DNA of 64,000 nucleotides from Methylotenera oryzisoli (GCA_945881735.1 CAMCVF010000001.1:124001-188000); one strand, 5' to 3'; shown: positions 29,275-39,584, counted from the stretch's first letter. Numbers and translations: made by a program. The notes: generated from the letters alone by a model not told the origin.

Positions 29275-30600
29275 TTAGCATGAGTTTTGCATTAGTTGCT
29301 CAATATCAGCTATATTTTTCACCGCATTCTTAGTCAGCACTTCATTGCCCGTTGCGGTAATCAGCACATCATCTTCAATGCGAATGCCGATATTCCAAAA
29401 ATGTTCAGAAACATTATCGGCTGGACGCACATAGCAACCTGGCTCAACCGTCAAGGTGTTGCCTGCTTCAAGCGTCGCCCAATCTCCTGCTTTATTTTTA
29501 TAGTCACCGGCATCATGTACATCTAAACCCAGCCAATGGCCGGTACGGTGCATGTAAAATTGACGATAACTGCCGTTTTCCAGCACTTCTTCAATACTAC
29601 CTTTACACAATTTAAAATCGATAAAGCCTTGCACCAAAATATTCAGAGCTGCTTCATGTGGCGCATTCCAATGATTCCCTGGCTTAGCAGCATCAATCGC
29701 AGCCAGCTGCGACTGCAATACCATCTCATATAAATCGGACTGTATATTGCTAAACTTACCATTCACAGGGAAGGTGCGTGTAATATCGCTGGCATAGCCA
29801 TCTAATTCGCAACCTGCGTCAATTAGTAACAAATCGCCATCATTAAGGACACAATTATTGCCGTTGTAGTGCAAGGTGCAGGCATTGGCGCCACCGGCAA
29901 CAATACTTTTGTAGGCAGGCGCTTGCGCGCCATTTCGATAAAATTCGTATAGAAATTCAGCTTCGATTTCGTATTCTTTTTTATTGACCTGCGTTACTTG
30001 CATGGCGCGATTATGTGCGCCAGCTGCAATATTGGCGCTGCAGCGCATTAAATCAAGTTCAAATGGTGTTTTAACCAAGCGTTGTTTATCAACTAATTGG
30101 CGCACATCCAACACGGCTTCTGGCGCCGAAACGCCAGTGCGCGATTTGTCTTTAACTTTATTAAGCCAATTTATGATGCGCGCATCCCAGGCCGCATCAA
30201 AACCCAAACTATAAAATAATTGGTTTTGATTAGCCATTAAATCTGGCATAAGCGCGTCCAGCTCTTGAATACTGAAGGTTTCATCAAAACCAAACTGGAT
30301 TTTGGCGGCGCCTGGCCCAAAGCGAAAGCCATCCCAAATTTCACGCGTCTCATCTTTATCGCGGCAAAATAAAATACTCCTAGGCGACTCACTTTTGGCA
30401 GTATTGCCTGCAATTAAAATCAGCACACTTTCAGGCTCGGTAAATCCCGTTAAATAATAAAAATAGCTGTCAAAACGGTAGGGGTAGTAACTATCACGAT
30501 TGCGCACCGCTTCTGGCGCGGTGGGGATAATGGCGATGCCGCTGCCCATTTTGCTTAAAAGCTGGTTGCGGCGTTGCTGAAATTCGTTTATTTTAAACAT
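29275..30600 (-). CDS. pepP: Xaa-Pro aminopeptidase P
   Basis: Dinuclear-metal peptidase (M24B) that removes N-terminal residues preceding proline. An AMP_N domain occupies about residues 1-135 and the pita-bread catalytic domain follows. Metal ligands are visible in LLIDAGCELDGYASDITRTF (two Asp), HRTGHWLGLDVHD (His), TVEPGCY (Glu) and GIRIEDDVL (Glu). Length 441 aa is normal. First of the pepP-ubiH-ubiF/I run; 46 bases separate it from murU upstream on the same strand. Confidence 0.95.
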   Translation of the reverse strand: MFKINEFQQRRNQLLSKMGSGIAIIPTAPEAVRNRDSYYPYRFDSYFYYLTGFTEPESVLILIAGNTAKSESPRSILFCRDKDETREIWDGFRFGPGAAKIQFGFDETFSIQELDALMPDLMANQNQLFYSLGFDAAWDARIINWLNKVKDKSRTGVSAPEAVLDVRQLVDKQRLVKTPFELDLMRCSANIAAGAHNRAMQVTQVNKKEYEIEAEFLYEFYRNGAQAPAYKSIVAGGANACTLHYNGNNCVLNDGDLLLIDAGCELDGYASDITRTFPVNGKFSNIQSDLYEMVLQSQLAAIDAAKPGNHWNAPHEAALNILVQGFIDFKLCKGSIEEVLENGSYRQFYMHRTGHWLGLDVHDAGDYKNKAGDWATLEAGNTLTVEPGCYVRPADNVSEHFWNIGIRIEDDVLITATGNEVLTKNAVKNIADIEQLMQNSC

Positions 30601-30646
30601 AAGTTTTATTTAATAATCGATGGCTGTAATAGAGAGTTCAAAGCTT

Positions 30647-31321
30647 TTAAAGCATCAACTTATTTAGAGCCTGTAATCGCTCAGGCGTTCCAATATCGTG
30701 CCACACGCCTTGATAATACTGCGCGGTAGCTTTTTTTTCAGCGATGGCTTGGCGTAATAATGGCGCTAACTTTGCGTTATCACCAGCTTTAATAGATGAA
30801 AATAAATAAGGGTGGTAAATGCCAACGCCTGAAAAGGTATGCATAGGCGCGCCTTGATTGATTAACATACCTGCTTCAATTGCAAAATCGCCATTTGGAT
30901 GCTGTGGCGGATTTTCCACCAACACCAGATGAGCCAGCATATTGGGTGCCAGCTTAATTTTCGCAAAATCAATATCGGTAAATACATCGCCATTTACCAC
31001 TATGAATGGCTCATTTTCGCTATCATTTTGAGTAAGAAAATGCAGCGCATTGGCGATACCGCCAGCCGTTTCTAAGGCTTTCTGTTCTGGACTATAGGTA
31101 ATTTTCAAACCCCATTGGCTGCCATCGCCTAGTGCTGCTTCTATTTGGTTGCCTAAATGCGCATGGTTAATGATCACTTCTTTAAAACCAGCTTTAGCCA
31201 GATTTTCTAAATGCAAAACAATTAATGCTTTACCTGCCACTTTCAATAGCGGCTTTGGCGTATGATCTGTAAGTGGACGCATGCGCTCACCTCGACCTGC
31301 GGCTAAAATCATCGCCCTCAT
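30647..31321 (-). CDS. murU: N-acetylmuramate alpha-1-phosphate uridylyltransferase
   Basis: Sugar-nucleotide transferase of the fosfomycin-bypassing peptidoglycan recycling route: MurNAc-1-P plus UTP gives UDP-MurNAc. The nucleotidyltransferase signature ILAAGRGERMRPLTDHTPKP is at residues 5-24, and the metal-binding VNGDVFTDID is further on. Length 224 aa matches MurU rather than the longer GlmU or RmlA. It follows amgK by 28 bases, and the pair is divergent from lptD exactly as in Pseudomonas, which supports the specific assignment. Confidence 0.9.
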   Translation of the reverse strand: MRAMILAAGRGERMRPLTDHTPKPLLKVAGKALIVLHLENLAKAGFKEVIINHAHLGNQIEAALGDGSQWGLKITYSPEQKALETAGGIANALHFLTQNDSENEPFIVVNGDVFTDIDFAKIKLAPNMLAHLVLVENPPQHPNGDFAIEAGMLINQGAPMHTFSGVGIYHPYLFSSIKAGDNAKLAPLLRQAIAEKKATAQYYQGVWHDIGTPERLQALNKLML

Positions 31322-31349
31322 GATACGGTTTCTATTGAAATTGCTAGCA

Positions 31350-32357
31350 TTAAAAGGTAAAACCTTCTTGTGACTTAATGTTTTCTAACTGATTTAACAA
31401 TAGCAACATTGGGCGCAATTCCACATAACGCTCACACGCTTTGCGCAAATAATGCATCACTAATGGCATATCTTTTAAGTAGCCATTTTTGCCGTCCCTA
31501 TGATAAAGCCGCGCAAAAATACCCAGCACTTTAATATGGCGCTGAGCACCCATCCATTCAAAATCGCGATAAAAATCACTAAAATCCGCCGGCACAGGTA
31601 AGCCTGCTTTTTTGGCGGACTGCCAATAGCGCACTGCCCAGTCAATCACATGTTCCTCATCCCACTGAATATAAGCATCTTTTAATAAAGACACCAAATC
31701 GTAGGTAATGGCGCCGTGCACGGCGTCCTGAAAATCCAACACACCAGGATTATGCTCTGTAGTGACCATTAAATTGCGAGCGTGATAGTCACGATGCACC
31801 GTCACACGCCCTTGCGCCAAAATATTTTGAATCAGCAAAGAAAACGTATTTTGTAACACCTTCTCTTGCTCAACGGTTAGCATGATACCTAAATGCTTGC
31901 TGATATACCAATCAGGAAAAAGCTGCATCTCACGTAACAATAAAGCCGCATCGTAATTCGGTAAAATACCTTCTTGGCTGGCTAATTGCATTTTAATTAG
32001 TGCATCAGTAGCATCTGAATATAATTTTTTTGCATTTTCAATAGTTAGCACGCTCAAATAAGTGTCATCGCCTAAATCGCTAATCAGCAAAAAGCCTTGG
32101 GTAACATCTTGCGCCACTATCTTAGGTACATTTAAACCTGCCGCCAACAGCAATTCTGCAATCTTAACAAAAGGCCTACAATCTTCTTGTGGCGGCGGCG
32201 CATCCATGGCAATTAATGTGCGGGTTTCTGGGTGGGTATCCGCCAGATGCACCCTAAAATATCGCCTAAAACTCGCATCGGCTGAGGCAACAGTTAAAGT
32301 AAAAGGGTGTTTTAGCGTCGCATTCAACCAAGTTGTTAATTCTGATAATCTATCCAC
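31350..32357 (-). CDS. amgK: Anomeric MurNAc/GlcNAc kinase AmgK
   Basis: Aminoglycoside-phosphotransferase-fold kinase that phosphorylates MurNAc or GlcNAc at C1 for recycling with MurU. The catalytic loop VHRDYHARNLMV and the metal motif GVLDFQDAVHG are intact. Length 335 aa is normal. The start is a GTG at 32357 (reading MDRLSELTTW). It is divergent from lptD with 189 bases between, the same arrangement as in Pseudomonas. Confidence 0.9.
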   Translation of the reverse strand: MDRLSELTTWLNATLKHPFTLTVASADASFRRYFRVHLADTHPETRTLIAMDAPPPQEDCRPFVKIAELLLAAGLNVPKIVAQDVTQGFLLISDLGDDTYLSVLTIENAKKLYSDATDALIKMQLASQEGILPNYDAALLLREMQLFPDWYISKHLGIMLTVEQEKVLQNTFSLLIQNILAQGRVTVHRDYHARNLMVTTEHNPGVLDFQDAVHGAITYDLVSLLKDAYIQWDEEHVIDWAVRYWQSAKKAGLPVPADFSDFYRDFEWMGAQRHIKVLGIFARLYHRDGKNGYLKDMPLVMHYLRKACERYVELRPMLLLLNQLENIKSQEGFTF

Positions 32358-32546
32358 CGCTAACCTTTAAAATGTTGACTTTTTTCAATTAAAGCAATTG
32401 CCTTAAAGTGACTATTTAAATACAGTTATATACGATTTTATCATTCATCTGTAAAATAAACCCTCTAGGATTTGTGTGAGCAAAAACATTTATTACCTTG
32501 CGCCCTTTTATTCGTTGCACTAATGTAGATTGCGCCAAAAAAGAAA
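32358..32546. promoter_or_regulatory. Divergent promoter region of amgK-murU and lptD
   Basis: An AT-rich gap of 189 bases that must carry promoters for both operons. I could not pick one -35/-10 pair with confidence. No sigma-E consensus (GGAACTT-N-TCTAA) was recognised before lptD. Confidence 0.3.
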
Positions 32547-35000
32547 TTGCCATTGCACTATACTTTTTTAAATATTATTCGTTCAAATGTTGATTATGCG
32601 CGGCTTTTTTGCGCGCCAATCGCAGCCCTATTGCTTTCTAGTTTTAGCCTTATGGCGTTTGCAGAAACCTTAACGACCGAACTTTTCCAAATCCCCGAAA
32701 CTGCCCTACCAACTGCCCAGCGAGATGCCATTGAAATTGAAGGCGACAAAATGGATTTATACTTAGACCGCAAAATGCGCGCCAGCGGCAATGCTTCTAT
32801 TAGTAAGGGTGATCAAAAAATATATGGTGATAATATTGAATATGATTTGCAAAATGATGAGTTGCAGGTCAATGGCAATGCGCGTATCGAGCTAGGCGAA
32901 GGCCAAATCACCGGGCCTGCACTCAAAATGCGCCTATCCGATAGCATTGGCGAAATGCGGGACGCTTCTATTACATTGAAGAAAAGTATCAGCAACAACT
33001 CTTTGCCCTACAGCCCCCAAACTGGACCCAGCGTTTATACGCAATCTAAATTACTTAACTCGCAGACCAGCTTAACAGACGACCCAAAACTGTATCAAGA
33101 TAATTATCGCGAACCAGCAATCCCCATTGGGCAAGCTTCTATCGACCCCCAAATTAATTCATCGCGCGGTGATGCTGAAGCGGTAATTTTTGAGGGGGAA
33201 GATAAAAAACGTTTAAAAAAAGCGCGCTACACAACTTGTGAGCCAGGTGTTGATGATTGGTACATTAAAGCGCGTGAAATTTCATTAGATGATTACACGC
33301 AATCTGGAACAGCCACCAACGCTCATATTGAATTTAAAGGTATTCCTCTGTTGTATATGCCTTGGATGAGTTTCTCGTTTAACAATGAACGCAAATCAGG
33401 GTTTTTAGCGCCCACTGTTGGCACCACCAGCCGCAGTGGTTTTGAAACCTTAATCCCTTATTACATCAATATTGCACCAAATGTGGATGCCACATTAGGC
33501 ACACGTTACCTAAGTAAGCGCGGATTACAATTTCAAGGCGAATTACGTTATTTAAACGATAATTTTTCGGGTGTAAATAATGTCGAGTATTTGGACAATG
33601 ATAGCCAAAGCGGCCAGCAGCGCTACTATGCCAACCTTAACCACAGCCACAGGCTAAGCGATCGCTGGTCGGCTAGCTATAACATCGAGAAAGTGTCTGA
33701 TGACCAATACTTTTCTGATACCACTACCCGTATTGTGAGCACCAGCCGCGTTAATCTGCAGCAACAGGGCAATATTGATTATGTGGGCGATGTATGGCGA
33801 TTTAACGGTTTAGTGCAGCGCTATCAAAATTTAGACCAAATCAACTACGCCTACCAACGTTTACCCCAACTAACGCTTTCAGCCGATAAAAACTGGGGTG
33901 CCGTTAATACCAATTTGTATAGCCAATGGGTTTATTTTAATCGAAACGGCGAGGCACCAATAGCACCAACAGGCAGCCGCCTCACCATGCACCCTTCTAT
34001 TACTGTACCGCTTACAAAACCATACGGTTTCATTACACCTAAAATCGGCGTACATGCCAGCCATTACAACTTAAACGACAATAATTATATGGTTAATGGC
34101 AGTAATGTTAGCAACAATTCTGCCACGCGCACGCTGCCAATTTTTAGTTTAGACAGTGGCTTGTATTTTGAGCGCGATGTGAATATTGTTAAAAATAGCT
34201 ATACGCAAACCATTGAGCCACGCCTGTTTTACGTTTACATCCCTGATAAAAAACAAGATTTACTGCCAGTATTTGATACTGCTTTGGCCGATTTAAACTT
34301 AACCACTTTATTTACCGAAAATCAGTTTACGGGTAATGATAGAGTCAATAACGCTAACCAGCTTAGCTTGGCCGTTACATCACGCATGATTGATAAAGAT
34401 ACAGGTATTGAGCGTTTATCTACAACCGTTGGTCAGCGTTTCTATTTTGCAGATCAAAACGTGACGTTACCAGGCAGCATACAATCGCAAAGCAATTCTT
34501 CCGATGTAATTGCCGCCGTTACTGCTAGGCTTTCTAACAAATGGAATTTAGATTCTTTTTGGCAATACAACACGGATGATGCCGGGATTGTGAGAGCAAA
34601 CTTGCTGGCGAGATACAACCCAGAACCAGGCAAATTAATGAATGTTGGCTACCGTTACACCCAACAATTTTTAGAGCAAATTAACATATCAGGTCAATGG
34701 CCATTAAGCCGCGGCTGGTATGGCGTTGGTAGACTTAACTACTCCATCCGCGATAAAACGTTAATTGAAAGCTTAGCAGGTGTGGAATATGATGCAGGAT
34801 GCTGGCAATTACGAACCGTATTTCAACGTGTAGAAACCGCGACTGCTGAAGCTAACTATGGCTTCTTCTTACAACTTGAGCTAGGTGGCTTAGCATCAAT
34901 AGGATCTAATCCACTTAACTTATTACGCCGCGATATTCCAGGCTATTTAAGCTCCAGTGAAATTCCAAACATTTACAGGCAGCAAAATTACAACCAATGA
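32547..35000 (+). CDS. lptD: LPS-assembly protein LptD
   Basis: Outer-membrane beta-barrel that inserts LPS with LptE. A signal peptide (about 1-40) is followed by an OstA/LptA-like jellyroll domain (about 60-275), then the LptD barrel to residue 817. The mature protein has just two cysteines, C231 (YTTCEP) and C752 (AGCWQ), so one inter-domain disulfide is possible instead of the two of E. coli. A segment of about 60 residues (about 147-207), rich in Ser, Pro and Gln, interrupts the jellyroll domain. The start is uncertain: the frame begins with TTG at 32547, another TTG follows at 32553, and there is no ATG before the signal peptide core. The stop overlaps the surA start by 4 bases. Confidence 0.95.
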   Translation: MPLHYTFLNIIRSNVDYARLFCAPIAALLLSSFSLMAFAETLTTELFQIPETALPTAQRDAIEIEGDKMDLYLDRKMRASGNASISKGDQKIYGDNIEYDLQNDELQVNGNARIELGEGQITGPALKMRLSDSIGEMRDASITLKKSISNNSLPYSPQTGPSVYTQSKLLNSQTSLTDDPKLYQDNYREPAIPIGQASIDPQINSSRGDAEAVIFEGEDKKRLKKARYTTCEPGVDDWYIKAREISLDDYTQSGTATNAHIEFKGIPLLYMPWMSFSFNNERKSGFLAPTVGTTSRSGFETLIPYYINIAPNVDATLGTRYLSKRGLQFQGELRYLNDNFSGVNNVEYLDNDSQSGQQRYYANLNHSHRLSDRWSASYNIEKVSDDQYFSDTTTRIVSTSRVNLQQQGNIDYVGDVWRFNGLVQRYQNLDQINYAYQRLPQLTLSADKNWGAVNTNLYSQWVYFNRNGEAPIAPTGSRLTMHPSITVPLTKPYGFITPKIGVHASHYNLNDNNYMVNGSNVSNNSATRTLPIFSLDSGLYFERDVNIVKNSYTQTIEPRLFYVYIPDKKQDLLPVFDTALADLNLTTLFTENQFTGNDRVNNANQLSLAVTSRMIDKDTGIERLSTTVGQRFYFADQNVTLPGSIQSQSNSSDVIAAVTARLSNKWNLDSFWQYNTDDAGIVRANLLARYNPEPGKLMNVGYRYTQQFLEQINISGQWPLSRGWYGVGRLNYSIRDKTLIESLAGVEYDAGCWQLRTVFQRVETATAEANYGFFLQLELGGLASIGSNPLNLLRRDIPGYLSSSEIPNIYRQQNYNQ

Positions 35001-36319
35001 AATTCACTTCTATGATTCAATTTTTTAAACCTTTATTGTTAAGCCTGCTGTTAGCATCCAATATGCTAATGGCGGCAACCAACACTGATAGCGCCGTTAA
35101 AATGGATCGCATTATTGCTGTAGTCGATCAAAGCGTCATTACTGAGCAAGAATTAACCGATAGAATTAAGACGGTTAACGCCCAGCTAGAAAAACAAGGC
35201 ACAGCATTACCACCTGCAGAGACACTTCAAAAACAAATTTTAGAGCGATTAATTGTTGATAGTTTACAGCTCCAACTAGCCAACCAATCCGGTATTAAAG
35301 TCGATGACACGCAGCTTGATAAAACCATCGACCGTATAGCCTCCCAAAACAAACTGACTGTGGATGAGTTTAAAAAAGCCTTAGAAGCAGATGGTTTAAC
35401 TATGCGTAAATTTCGCGAAGATATTCGCAGTGAGATTACGATTGCGCGTTTACGCGATCGCGATGTGGATAATAAAATAACGGTTTCAGATGGCGAAATT
35501 GACAACTACTTAACCACGCAGGCTAATCGCGGTGATGAACAAGACGAATTTGAGATTGCGCATATCTTAGTGCGTTCACCAGAAGATAGCTCGCCAGATG
35601 ACTTGGAGAAAGTACGCGCAAAAACCGAAAAAGCTATGCAAGAGCTATCAAGTGGCAAAGATTTTGCACAAGTATCGGCGAGCTATTCCGATGCACCCAA
35701 CGCATTGGAAGGTGGCAAACTGGGCTGGAAAAACAGTACCCAAATCCCCGCATTATTTCTAGACGCCCTTAAATCCATGCAAATGGGTGAAATCTCACAA
35801 CCGTTGCGTAGCCCAAATGGTTTTCATATTTTAAAACTGACCAATCGTCGCGGTGGAGCATCTACTTTGATGATAGACCAAACACGTGCACGCCATATTT
35901 TGATTAAACTAACCGAGGTTGTCTCTGAAAAAGACGGTAAACAAAAAATGGATGCCATCAAAGAACGTTTGGATAATGGTGTCAAATTTGAAGAAATGGC
36001 GCGTCAGTATTCTGAAGACGGCAGTTCCAGCAATGGCGGTGATTTAGGCTGGGTAAACCCAGGCGACACCGTACCGCAATTTGAAAAAGTCATGAATGAG
36101 CTAGGTCTTAGTGAAATTAGCGAACCAGTACGTTCACCGTTTGGCTGGCATATCATTCAAGTTTTAGAACGCCGCAAACAGGATATGAGCAAAGAAGCCG
36201 CCCGCTTAAAAGCGCGCCAGGAAATTCGCGCCCGAAAATCCGATGAAGCGTATCAAGATTGGGTACGCGAATTGCGTGACCGCGCTTTTGTTGAGCTGCG
36301 CTTAGAAGATAAGTTTTAA
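34997..36319 (+). CDS. surA: Periplasmic chaperone and peptidyl-prolyl isomerase SurA
   Basis: Escorts outer-membrane proteins such as LptD through the periplasm. Signal peptide about 1-26 (ending NMLMAA), SurA_N chaperone domain about 33-160, two parvulin (PpiC) domains near 180-285 and 295-395, C-terminal helix. Length 440 aa is normal. The start ATG overlaps the lptD stop (ATGA), which gives translational coupling of the chaperone to its client. Confidence 0.96.
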   Translation: MKFTSMIQFFKPLLLSLLLASNMLMAATNTDSAVKMDRIIAVVDQSVITEQELTDRIKTVNAQLEKQGTALPPAETLQKQILERLIVDSLQLQLANQSGIKVDDTQLDKTIDRIASQNKLTVDEFKKALEADGLTMRKFREDIRSEITIARLRDRDVDNKITVSDGEIDNYLTTQANRGDEQDEFEIAHILVRSPEDSSPDDLEKVRAKTEKAMQELSSGKDFAQVSASYSDAPNALEGGKLGWKNSTQIPALFLDALKSMQMGEISQPLRSPNGFHILKLTNRRGGASTLMIDQTRARHILIKLTEVVSEKDGKQKMDAIKERLDNGVKFEEMARQYSEDGSSSNGGDLGWVNPGDTVPQFEKVMNELGLSEISEPVRSPFGWHIIQVLERRKQDMSKEAARLKARQEIRARKSDEAYQDWVRELRDRAFVELRLEDKF

Positions 36320-36342
36320 TTACTTGTCATAAATAGGTCGCT

Positions 36343-37338
36343 TTGAGCTCGCACATACCTCGCATTGCAATTACCTCTGGCGAACCAGCTGGCATTGGGC
36401 CAGATATCTGCGTACTGCTATCGCAACTGGACATTGAGACTGATATCACCATTATTTGCGATAGTGAATTATTAAAAAATCGCGCCAATCAACTAAATAT
36501 TAAGTTAGATATCGTGCCATATGAAATTTCGCAAGAGATTCAGCCGCACATTAAAAATCAACTTAAAGTATTACATATTCCAACCGATTCACCAGTTACG
36601 GCAGGCATGTTAAATCCTGCCAATAGCCGTTACGTGTTAAACACCCTCACTTGCGCTATTGATGGCGCTCTTAGTCATGCGTTTGATGCAATTGTGACTG
36701 CTCCTGTTCATAAAGGCGTGATTAATGATGCTGGCATTGCGTTTACAGGTCATACCGAATTTTTAGCTGAACATACCAATACTCCACATGTAGTGATGAT
36801 GTTAGTTGGTAGTGGTTTGCGCGTGGCGTTAGCCACTATACATTTAGCTCTAAAAGATGTGCCAGCGGCTATTACGCAATCTGGCTTAGAAACAACTATT
36901 CGTATTTTGCATCACGATTTAGTGACCAAATTTGGGCTTAAAAACCCACGCATTCTAGTGGCCGGCCTAAACCCGCATGCGGGCGAAGACGGCTATTTAG
37001 GATGTGAAGAGATTGAGGTTATTAATCCAGTGCTAAATAAATTGCGCCATGAAGGCATTCTATTAATTGGCGCGCTACCTGCAGATACGTTATTTGCCAA
37101 ACACCATTTAAGCCAAGCTGACGCCGTGCTAGCCATGTATCACGATCAAGGTTTGCCCGTATTAAAACACGCCAGTTTTGGGGAAGGCGTAAACGTCACT
37201 TTAGGTTTACCTATTATCCGCACCTCTGTTGATCACGGTACTGCGCTGGATTTAGCAGGCACAGGCAAAATCGATATCGGTAGTATGCTAAGTGCCATAC
37301 GCTTGGCCATAGAATTAGCAGGCAACCAGGCGTCATGA
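36343..37338 (+). CDS. pdxA: 4-hydroxythreonine-4-phosphate dehydrogenase
   Basis: NAD-dependent enzyme of the DXP-dependent pyridoxal phosphate route. The family start RIAITSGEPAGIGPDI is present, as are the metal ligands (HTEFLAEH region, NPHAGEDG and AMYHDQGLPVLK). Length 331 aa is normal. The start is a TTG at 36343, with a weak AGGT about 6 bases upstream; no ATG lies near. It overlaps rsmA by 4 bases (ATGA). DXP for this pathway comes from dxs at 14 kb. Confidence 0.95.
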   Translation: MSSHIPRIAITSGEPAGIGPDICVLLSQLDIETDITIICDSELLKNRANQLNIKLDIVPYEISQEIQPHIKNQLKVLHIPTDSPVTAGMLNPANSRYVLNTLTCAIDGALSHAFDAIVTAPVHKGVINDAGIAFTGHTEFLAEHTNTPHVVMMLVGSGLRVALATIHLALKDVPAAITQSGLETTIRILHHDLVTKFGLKNPRILVAGLNPHAGEDGYLGCEEIEVINPVLNKLRHEGILLIGALPADTLFAKHHLSQADAVLAMYHDQGLPVLKHASFGEGVNVTLGLPIIRTSVDHGTALDLAGTGKIDIGSMLSAIRLAIELAGNQAS

Positions 37339-38126
37339 AACACGCCGCAAAAAAAAGATTCGGCCAAAATTTCTTAACCGATCAAGGTGTAATTAGCAGC
37401 TTAATTGACGCTATTAATCCACAAGCCAACCAAGTGATTGTCGAAATTGGACCTGGCTTAGGCGCGCTAACCAAGCCACTTTTGGCCAAGATTGAGCACT
37501 TACATGTAGTGGAGATTGATCGTGATATTGTGGCTTGGATGCAAACAGAATATGCAAAACCTGCCTATGCCAAAAATACTTTAAGCATTCACAATGTGGA
37601 TGCGCTGAAATTCGATTTTTCAATTTTAAGCAGCAGTCTTAGGGTGACTGGCAATTTACCTTATAACATTTCCACGCCTATTTTATTTCACCTGCTAGAT
37701 AATGTTAGCCGCATTACCGATATGCATTTTATGCTGCAAAAAGAAGTGGTCGAGCGCATGGTTGCACTGCCTTCAATGCCAGAATATGGGCGGCTATCGG
37801 TAATGTTGCAATATTACCTGGCAATGGAATATTTAATTACGGTGCCGCCAGAAGCGTTTGACCCAGCACCAAAAGTTGAATCTGCTTTTGTGCGTTGTGT
37901 GCCACATACTGCGTTACCTTTTGTTGCCAAAGACACCGCATTATTTTACAAAGTAGTGTTAGCCGCCTTTGGCCAGCGCCGCAAAACCTTACGCAATACC
38001 CTAAAAGGGTTGCTTGATGATGCTGGCTTTAGCGCATTAGGCATTAACCCACAGTTGCGCGCCGAAAATCTTAGCGTGGCAGAATTTGTTACCATTAGCA
38101 ATTATGTTGGCAATTCGCTTGTTTGA
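37335..38126 (+). CDS. rsmA: 16S rRNA dimethyladenosine transferase
   Basis: KsgA methyltransferase dimethylating two adjacent adenines (A1518/A1519) near the 3' end of 16S rRNA in late ribosome assembly. The SAM motif VEIGPGLGALTKPL is near residue 37, the catalytic motif GNLPYNISTP is near 107, and the C-terminal small domain has FGQRRKTLRNTLKG. Length 263 aa is normal. It overlaps pdxA by 4 bases. This is the last gene of the lptD-surA-pdxA-rsmA operon, an order shared with E. coli and Pseudomonas. Confidence 0.96.
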   Translation: MKHAAKKRFGQNFLTDQGVISSLIDAINPQANQVIVEIGPGLGALTKPLLAKIEHLHVVEIDRDIVAWMQTEYAKPAYAKNTLSIHNVDALKFDFSILSSSLRVTGNLPYNISTPILFHLLDNVSRITDMHFMLQKEVVERMVALPSMPEYGRLSVMLQYYLAMEYLITVPPEAFDPAPKVESAFVRCVPHTALPFVAKDTALFYKVVLAAFGQRRKTLRNTLKGLLDDAGFSALGINPQLRAENLSVAEFVTISNYVGNSLV

Positions 38127-38155
38127 TATAATCCCCTTTACCCAAAACTCCTTAA

Positions 38156-38830
<675 letters not shown>

Positions 38831-38957
38831 GTGATTTAACGCTTATTTAGATGCTAATTAAGCGTAACTAGGATTAAACTATAGGGCTACTGATTATAGT
38901 TTTGATATGCAGTCCTGCATTTTTAACGCTTAATCATTTTCAAGCAAGAATACCTAT
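38831..38957 (+). other. Gap between adk and the LapA-like pseudogene
   Basis: 127 bases, AT-rich. A weak 7-bp stem AAATAAG / CTTATTT spans the adk stop and could end transcription. No gene is seen. Confidence 0.3.
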
Positions 38958-39432
38958 TTGAAAGTTAGCGCATTAATTTACTCGGCGTTTTGGCCTTATT
39001 TTTTTAGCATTTATAATACTCAATTGGTTTACCATTATTCCGCCAACCACCCTTAATTTAACGGTTGCCGAAGTTAATGCACCACTTGGTTTGTTGATGC
39101 TAGGCATATTAGGTGTACTCTACGCCGTGTTTCTTACTTTTATGGTTTATTTACAAACATCGGTGCTATTTGAAGCGCGTCATTCCAAAGAATTATAAAC
39201 GAATTGTGAATTAGCTAATAAAGCCAAAGCGTCTCGTTTCACCGAATTGCGTCAGCTTATGGATGAAAAATACATAAACAAGCGGCAAGCCAAGCCGAAA
39301 CCAAGTCTGCGTCATTAACCAAATTAAATGCACGATATTAATCGTGCGATTGATATTTCTGGTATCTCACTTTCGGCTTATATTAGCGAGCTTGAAAACA
39401 GCTTAGAATCTAAACTCCCCATTCAAATGTAA
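38958..39432 (+). pseudogene. Decayed LapA-like (DUF1049-type) small membrane protein gene
   Basis: A TTG at 38958 opens KVSALIYSAF. A frameshift near 38985 leads to GLIFLAFIILNWFTIIPPTT, then LNLTVAEVNAPLGLLMLGIL and VYLQTSVLFEARHSKEL. This gives two membrane helices and the start of a cytoplasmic coil. A TAA at 39196 follows where homologues usually read on. The same frame continues as NCELANKAKASRFTELRQLM, meets TAA codons at 39316 and 39325, and resumes as INRAIDISGISLSAYISELE to a final TAA at 39430. The reading-on pattern (ELxANxELAxxAEASRFTELR) is that of a betaproteobacterial two-helix membrane family. At least three stops and one frameshift make it non-functional. Family assignment is from memory of the pattern. 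Confidence 0.65.
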
Positions 39433-39446
39433 GCCTCTAAGTAAGC

Positions 39447-39484
39447 TTAACCTCCCCGCTATTCTTTGGTAGCGAGGAAGTTAA
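39447..39484. terminator. Imperfect inverted repeat upstream of leuS
   Basis: Arms of 15 bases (TTAACCTCCCCGCTA and TAGCGAGGAAGTTAA) around an 8-base loop have two mismatches that become G-U pairs in a minus-strand transcript. It may be the old terminator of the decayed upstream gene. No T-run follows. Confidence 0.45.
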
Positions 39485-39584
39485 TTTAAAACTCAACAAC
39501 TTAATCTCATCGTGCTTACTCATATGTAAAAACACGAGCCCCTGCACAACTATCACAGGCCATGCCAAAGCTGATGCCTTCAAG

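Noticed and set aside
39196-39327. In-frame TAA codons in the LapA-like gene as programmed readthrough or recoding
   Set aside because: Three TAA codons plus a frameshift in 475 bases; TAA is not a selenocysteine codon; decay is simpler.
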